64,000 bases of DNA. Origin: CAG-826 sp964504595 (GTDB taxonomy: Bacteria > Bacillota_I > Bacilli_A > RFN20 > CAG-826). The stretch covers positions 62,001-126,000 of the forward strand of contig CAZDEE010000002.1 in NCBI GenBank assembly GCA_964504595.1. Reading direction: 5' to 3'. Below, one piece after another: positions 61,329 through 64,000 of the stretch. The first letter of the stretch is position 1. Every line of letters starts with the position of its first letter. Position numbers and translations under genes: made by a program. The notes below the pieces were generated by a model. The model saw only the letters and a list, made by a program, of their open reading frames with translations, had not been told where the DNA came from and did no database searches.

Positions 61329-61643
61329 ATGCTTAAAAGAAAAATTTATGATGATATGATTGTTTAGAAGGAGTCTTTGAAAATTAAAAGAAAAGCCCTC
61401 GTTATAAAAGAAGCTAGACAAATATGAAAAACAACTATAGCAATTAAATTTGCCGAAGAACATTATAAAAATTATGTTTATATAAATTTTAAAGATAATG
61501 AAAATTTAAAGAGAATTTTTGATAATGATTTAGTTGTTGATAACATTATTAGAGATTTATCCGCTAATTTACCAAATAGTAAATTTATCGCAAATGAAAC
61601 AGTATTAATATTTGCTGAAGTTATATATGGCATTTTTAATTAA
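61329..61643 (+). pseudogene. Remnant of an AAA_14/DUF4143-type ATPase
   Basis: A single frame of 104 codons with two internal stops. It opens MLKRKIYDDMIV, then TAG, KESLKIKRKALVIKEARQI, then TGA, KTTIAIKFAEEHYKNYVYIN. Family proteins read WKxS at the first stop (TGG to TAG) and GARQxGKT at the second (GGA to TGA, in Walker A). The Walker B motif has Ala for Asp (LIFAEV), and the rest of the gene is missing. A truncated, dead copy of a widespread ATPase of accessory regions. Confidence 0.75.
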
Positions 61644-61668
61644 ATAAAATATAAAACATAAGAAAACA

Positions 61669-62253
61669 TTATAAGTCTATTTCTTTTAAGTATTGTTTCC
61701 ATAATTTAATAGCGTTTCCTCTATGAGATATGCTTAATTTTTCTTTTTCACTTAGTTCTGCATAGGTTTTATTTAATGAAGGTACATAAAATATTGGATC
61801 ATATCCAAAGCCATTAGAACCTTTTAATTCGTGGATTATATTTCCATAACATTCGCCTCTAAATGTTTTTTCTATTCCTTGATAAATAAAAGCTATAACA
61901 CATGTAAAGTGTGCAGAATCGTCATTTTTTTCTTTAATCATTTCAATTACAGCTTTGTTTTTTTCAACATAAGAATGTCCATTCATAAATCTAGCGCTAT
62001 AGATTCCTGGAAATCCGTCTAATGCATGTATTTCTAATCCAGAATCATCTGCGATAACGGGAAGTGATGTATGTTTTGCGAGAAATCGCGCTTTTATAAG
62101 TGCGTTTTCTTCAAATGAACTACCATCTTCTATTGGTTCTTCATTAACTCCAATTTCTTTAGCGGATAATACATCAATATCAAATTCTTTAAGGGCGTCT
62201 TTAAATTCGTTAATCTTGTGTTCGTTATTAGACATTAATACAACTTGTTTCAT
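61669..62253 (-). CDS. rdgB: Non-canonical purine NTP pyrophosphatase (RdgB/HAM1)
   Basis: 194 residues. MSNNEHKINEF start (usual TxNxxKxxE), PIEDGSSFEENALIKA, VIADDSGLEIHALDGFPGIY, then NGFGYDPIF and ELSEKEKLSISHRGNA, all typical. It removes ITP, XTP and dITP. Divergent from mgsA. Confidence 0.96.
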   Translation of the reverse strand: MKQVVLMSNNEHKINEFKDALKEFDIDVLSAKEIGVNEEPIEDGSSFEENALIKARFLAKHTSLPVIADDSGLEIHALDGFPGIYSARFMNGHSYVEKNKAVIEMIKEKNDDSAHFTCVIAFIYQGIEKTFRGECYGNIIHELKGSNGFGYDPIFYVPSLNKTYAELSEKEKLSISHRGNAIKLWKQYLKEIDL

Positions 62254-62337
62254 TGCTGTCCTCCATATTAAGTAATACTTTATGAACTTTTTTCGTGTAT
62301 TATTATAACAAATTAACTATCGATTATTAATTAATAA

Positions 62338-62346
62338 TGTTATAAT
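62338..62346 (+). promoter_or_regulatory. Extended -10 promoter of mgsA
   Basis: TGTTATAAT, exact extended -10, 27 bases upstream of the TTG start. Confidence 0.6.
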
Positions 62347-62372
62347 TTTCGTAGTGAAAGGAGATGATTTAA

Positions 62373-62738
62373 TTGAAGATTGCGTTAATAGCCCATGATA
62401 AAAAGAAAGTTGAAATGATTAGTTTAGCAATTGCATTTAAGGATGTTTTAAGTGTACATGAATTATATGCGACAGGAACTACTGGAAAAATGATTGAAGA
62501 AGCAACAGGATTAAAGATTACTAGAATGAAAAGTGGTCCATTAGGTGGAGATCAACAAATAGGCTCAATGATTGCTGATAATGGTTTAGACATGGTTATT
62601 TTTTTAAGAGATCCTTTAACTGCTCAACCACATGAACCAGATGTTTCCGCTCTTCTTAGACTTTGTGATGTTATGGCAATACCTTTATCCACAAATGTGG
62701 CAAGTGCAAGGATTATGCTAGAATCATTAAGAAAGTAA
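62373..62738 (+). CDS. mgsA: Methylglyoxal synthase
   Basis: 121 residues. IALIAHDKKK start, LYATGTTGKMIEEATG (phosphate loop), SGPLGGDQQIGSMI with the catalytic Asp, and FLRDPLTAQPHEPD. It turns DHAP into methylglyoxal as an overflow route of glycolysis. TTG start with AAAGGAG 9 bases upstream; no ATG suits. Confidence 0.95.
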   Translation: MKIALIAHDKKKVEMISLAIAFKDVLSVHELYATGTTGKMIEEATGLKITRMKSGPLGGDQQIGSMIADNGLDMVIFLRDPLTAQPHEPDVSALLRLCDVMAIPLSTNVASARIMLESLRK

Positions 62739-62811
62739 ATAATTATTTTGTTAGAATAGATAATTATTTCCTTATTTTAAAAAAATTATACTAGAATAAT
62801 AGTTTATTATA

Positions 62812-62847
62812 TTAAGGCATTTAATTGATTAATTTGCCTTTTTTTAA
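62812..62847 (+). terminator. Terminator of mgsA
   Basis: AAGGCA / TGCCTT stem with inner ATTAAT pairing, followed by T7. Confidence 0.65.
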
Positions 62848-62916
62848 TTTTTATAAGTTTGAATTTATTTTTATAATTAAATGAAGTGTTATTAATAAAG
62901 TAGATGCAAAATAATA

Positions 62917-64000
62917 TTAAAAAGTTATTTTTATAGTTGTTCCTATTCCAAGATTTGAAATTACTTTTATTTTATATCCATATAATATACATATATGTTT
63001 TACAATTGATAGACCTAATCCTGTTCCATATGATTCTTTTGATCTAGCTTTATCTACTCGATAGAATCTTTCAAAAATATGTTCTTGATCAGCTTTGGAA
63101 ATACCAATTCCTGTATCAGAAATTGTTAAAGAATTCTTTTCTAAGGTAATTGTTATTTTACCATTTTCTTTATTATAGATTATTGAATTATCAATAATGT
63201 TCTTTATAAGTTTATAAATATCACTTTGACTACTTTGAATAACTGTAGGATTTAAATTAGTACTGATTTCAATGTTTTTACGTTCATAGGATGGTTTTAA
63301 TTCCAATAGACAATCTGTTATGATTTTTGATATATCGATTTCTTCAATAGATGTTTGAACATTGTTTTCTAATCTAGATAAATCTAACATCTCTATAATT
63401 AATTTATTCATCCTTTGAGCTTCTTTAATAGTTCTAGCTGTTGCATCTTTGATTTCTTCATCAGAAGATAATATTCCTTGTTGAATTAATTGTTGATAAC
63501 CGATAATTGATGTTAAAGGACTTTTTAATTCATGAGATGCATTAGCAAAGAATTCTCTTTTTAATGAGTTTATATTTTCTTGTAATGTAATATCAACAAT
63601 CAATAATGAAAAGTGAGATTTAGAAGAATTAAACCAGGATGATTCTAACTTATTAAGATAGATTAAATATTTGTTTCCATTTAAATCAAATAATATTTGT
63701 TCTTCATTACCATTTGAAATACAATTATTAATTTTTTCTTGTATTTGAATATCTCTAAAAAGATAGACATAGCTTTTGTTTAAAATATATTCTTGTTCAA
63801 AGCCGAAAAGATTTAATGAGTATTTATTGATAAGTTCAATTTTACTATCACTATTTATAAGTATTAATCCTTGATTCATATTGTCTAAAATATATTGAGT
63901 TTTTTCTTTTTCATTTGATAAAGATTTAACTTTTTCGTTTAATAATAGAGTTAATTCATTAATCTTATCTGATAATAATTCAAAGTCTGTATCATTTGAT
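62917..64000 (-). CDS. Sensor histidine kinase, PhoR/WalK-type (5' end outside the window)
   Basis: 361 codons are visible and the frame stays open to the window edge. From the edge: the end of a HAMP-like linker (coiled coil), a PAS domain (DNMNQGLILINSDSKIELIN), HisKA with FANASHELKSPLTSIIGY (phosphorylated His), an N box IIDNSIIYNKENGKI, G1 ISDTGIGIS, F box FERFYRVDKARS and G2 GTGLGLSIVKHI. All catalytic motifs are intact. PhoR-like by architecture; the cognate response regulator is presumably upstream of the window. Confidence 0.9.
   Translation of the reverse strand, partial: SNDTDFELLSDKINELTLLLNEKVKSLSNEKEKTQYILDNMNQGLILINSDSKIELINKYSLNLFGFEQEYILNKSYVYLFRDIQIQEKINNCISNGNEEQILFDLNGNKYLIYLNKLESSWFNSSKSHFSLLIVDITLQENINSLKREFFANASHELKSPLTSIIGYQQLIQQGILSSDEEIKDATARTIKEAQRMNKLIIEMLDLSRLENNVQTSIEEIDISKIITDCLLELKPSYERKNIEISTNLNPTVIQSSQSDIYKLIKNIIDNSIIYNKENGKITITLEKNSLTISDTGIGISKADQEHIFERFYRVDKARSKESYGTGLGLSIVKHICILYGYKIKVISNLGIGTTIKITF

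Noticed and set aside
61425..61427. TGA as a tryptophan codon (mycoplasma code)
   Set aside because: Several intact genes end in TGA (nrnA, the flippase-GT gene), Trp is encoded by TGG, and the TGA here replaces a Walker A Gly in a gene that also has a TAG stop.

Overview
The window is a stretch of chromosome from a low-GC Gram-positive bacterium (Bacillota, most likely class Bacilli, near the Erysipelotrichales/Acholeplasma-type lineages). The evidence is the very AT-rich sequence, AGGAGG and GGTGAT ribosome-binding sites, vegetative TTGACA/TATAAT promoters (often with a TG at -15), RNA polymerase delta, Spx, RNase J, YlbF-type and TarIJ proteins, an archaeal-type ProS and many SCSG-type lipoproteins. 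TGA is used as a stop and TGG for tryptophan, so the code is standard and not the mycoplasma code. No plasmid, phage, IS element or CRISPR array was seen.

Layout. 1-5.6 kb: end of argS, rpoE, fba, nrnA-cysQ, a YutH-like pseudokinase, a Nfu scaffold and licD. 5.6-7.9 kb: a long hairpin and two tandem paralogous secreted proteins of unknown function. 7.99-8.5 kb: a five-tRNA operon. 8.7-13.1 kb (minus): tarI-tarJ-S1 protein-pgi, and a HAD phosphatase. 13.2-20.5 kb: gpmI, tRNA-Leu, and a glycolipid operon (GT4 glycosyltransferase, flippase-GT fusion, PlsC-like acyltransferase). 20.5-26.3 kb: pduL, a TSCPD protein, a small ORF running into a SAM riboswitch, metK, hpf, a short aspartokinase and tRNA-Ser. 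26.4-37.6 kb: housekeeping genes (pseudouridine synthase, pgcA, trpS, spx, CYTH, nadK, maf, rnj, def) and small coat-like proteins. 37.7-41.8 kb: the ylbD-ylbE-ylbF-rsmD-coaD-ylbJ neighbourhood known from Bacillus, pgeF and a CotD-like protein. 41.9-48.6 kb: membrane proteins, a Nudix hydrolase, a candidate structured ncRNA, tRNA-Ser, proS, a degenerate GGDEF-EAL protein and tRNA-Ser. 48.6-61.7 kb is the accessory part: an orphan DUF3883 protein, two decayed genes, four large lipoproteins, an M6 metalloprotease and an aldo-keto reductase. 61.7-64 kb: rdgB, mgsA and a sensor histidine kinase that leaves the window.

Themes. (1) Homologues of sporulation or coat genes (YutH, YlbD, YlbE, YlbJ, CotD-like, YjcZ-like) are scattered here, and several are preceded by CATA-type -10 boxes like those of the mother-cell sigma factors SigE and SigK, so this lineage may sporulate or have done so recently. 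(2) Envelope building: CDP-ribitol synthesis (TarIJ), LicD and the glycolipid operon. (3) RNA-level control: a SAM-I-type riboswitch over metK, a hairpin covering a ribosome-binding site, and an unidentified ncRNA of about 115 nt with its own promoter and terminator. The strongest leads for something undescribed are that ncRNA, the orphan DUF3883 protein with an McrB-like N-terminal region beside a tRNA gene, the paralogous pair at 5.8-7.8 kb, and the putative sporulation promoters.
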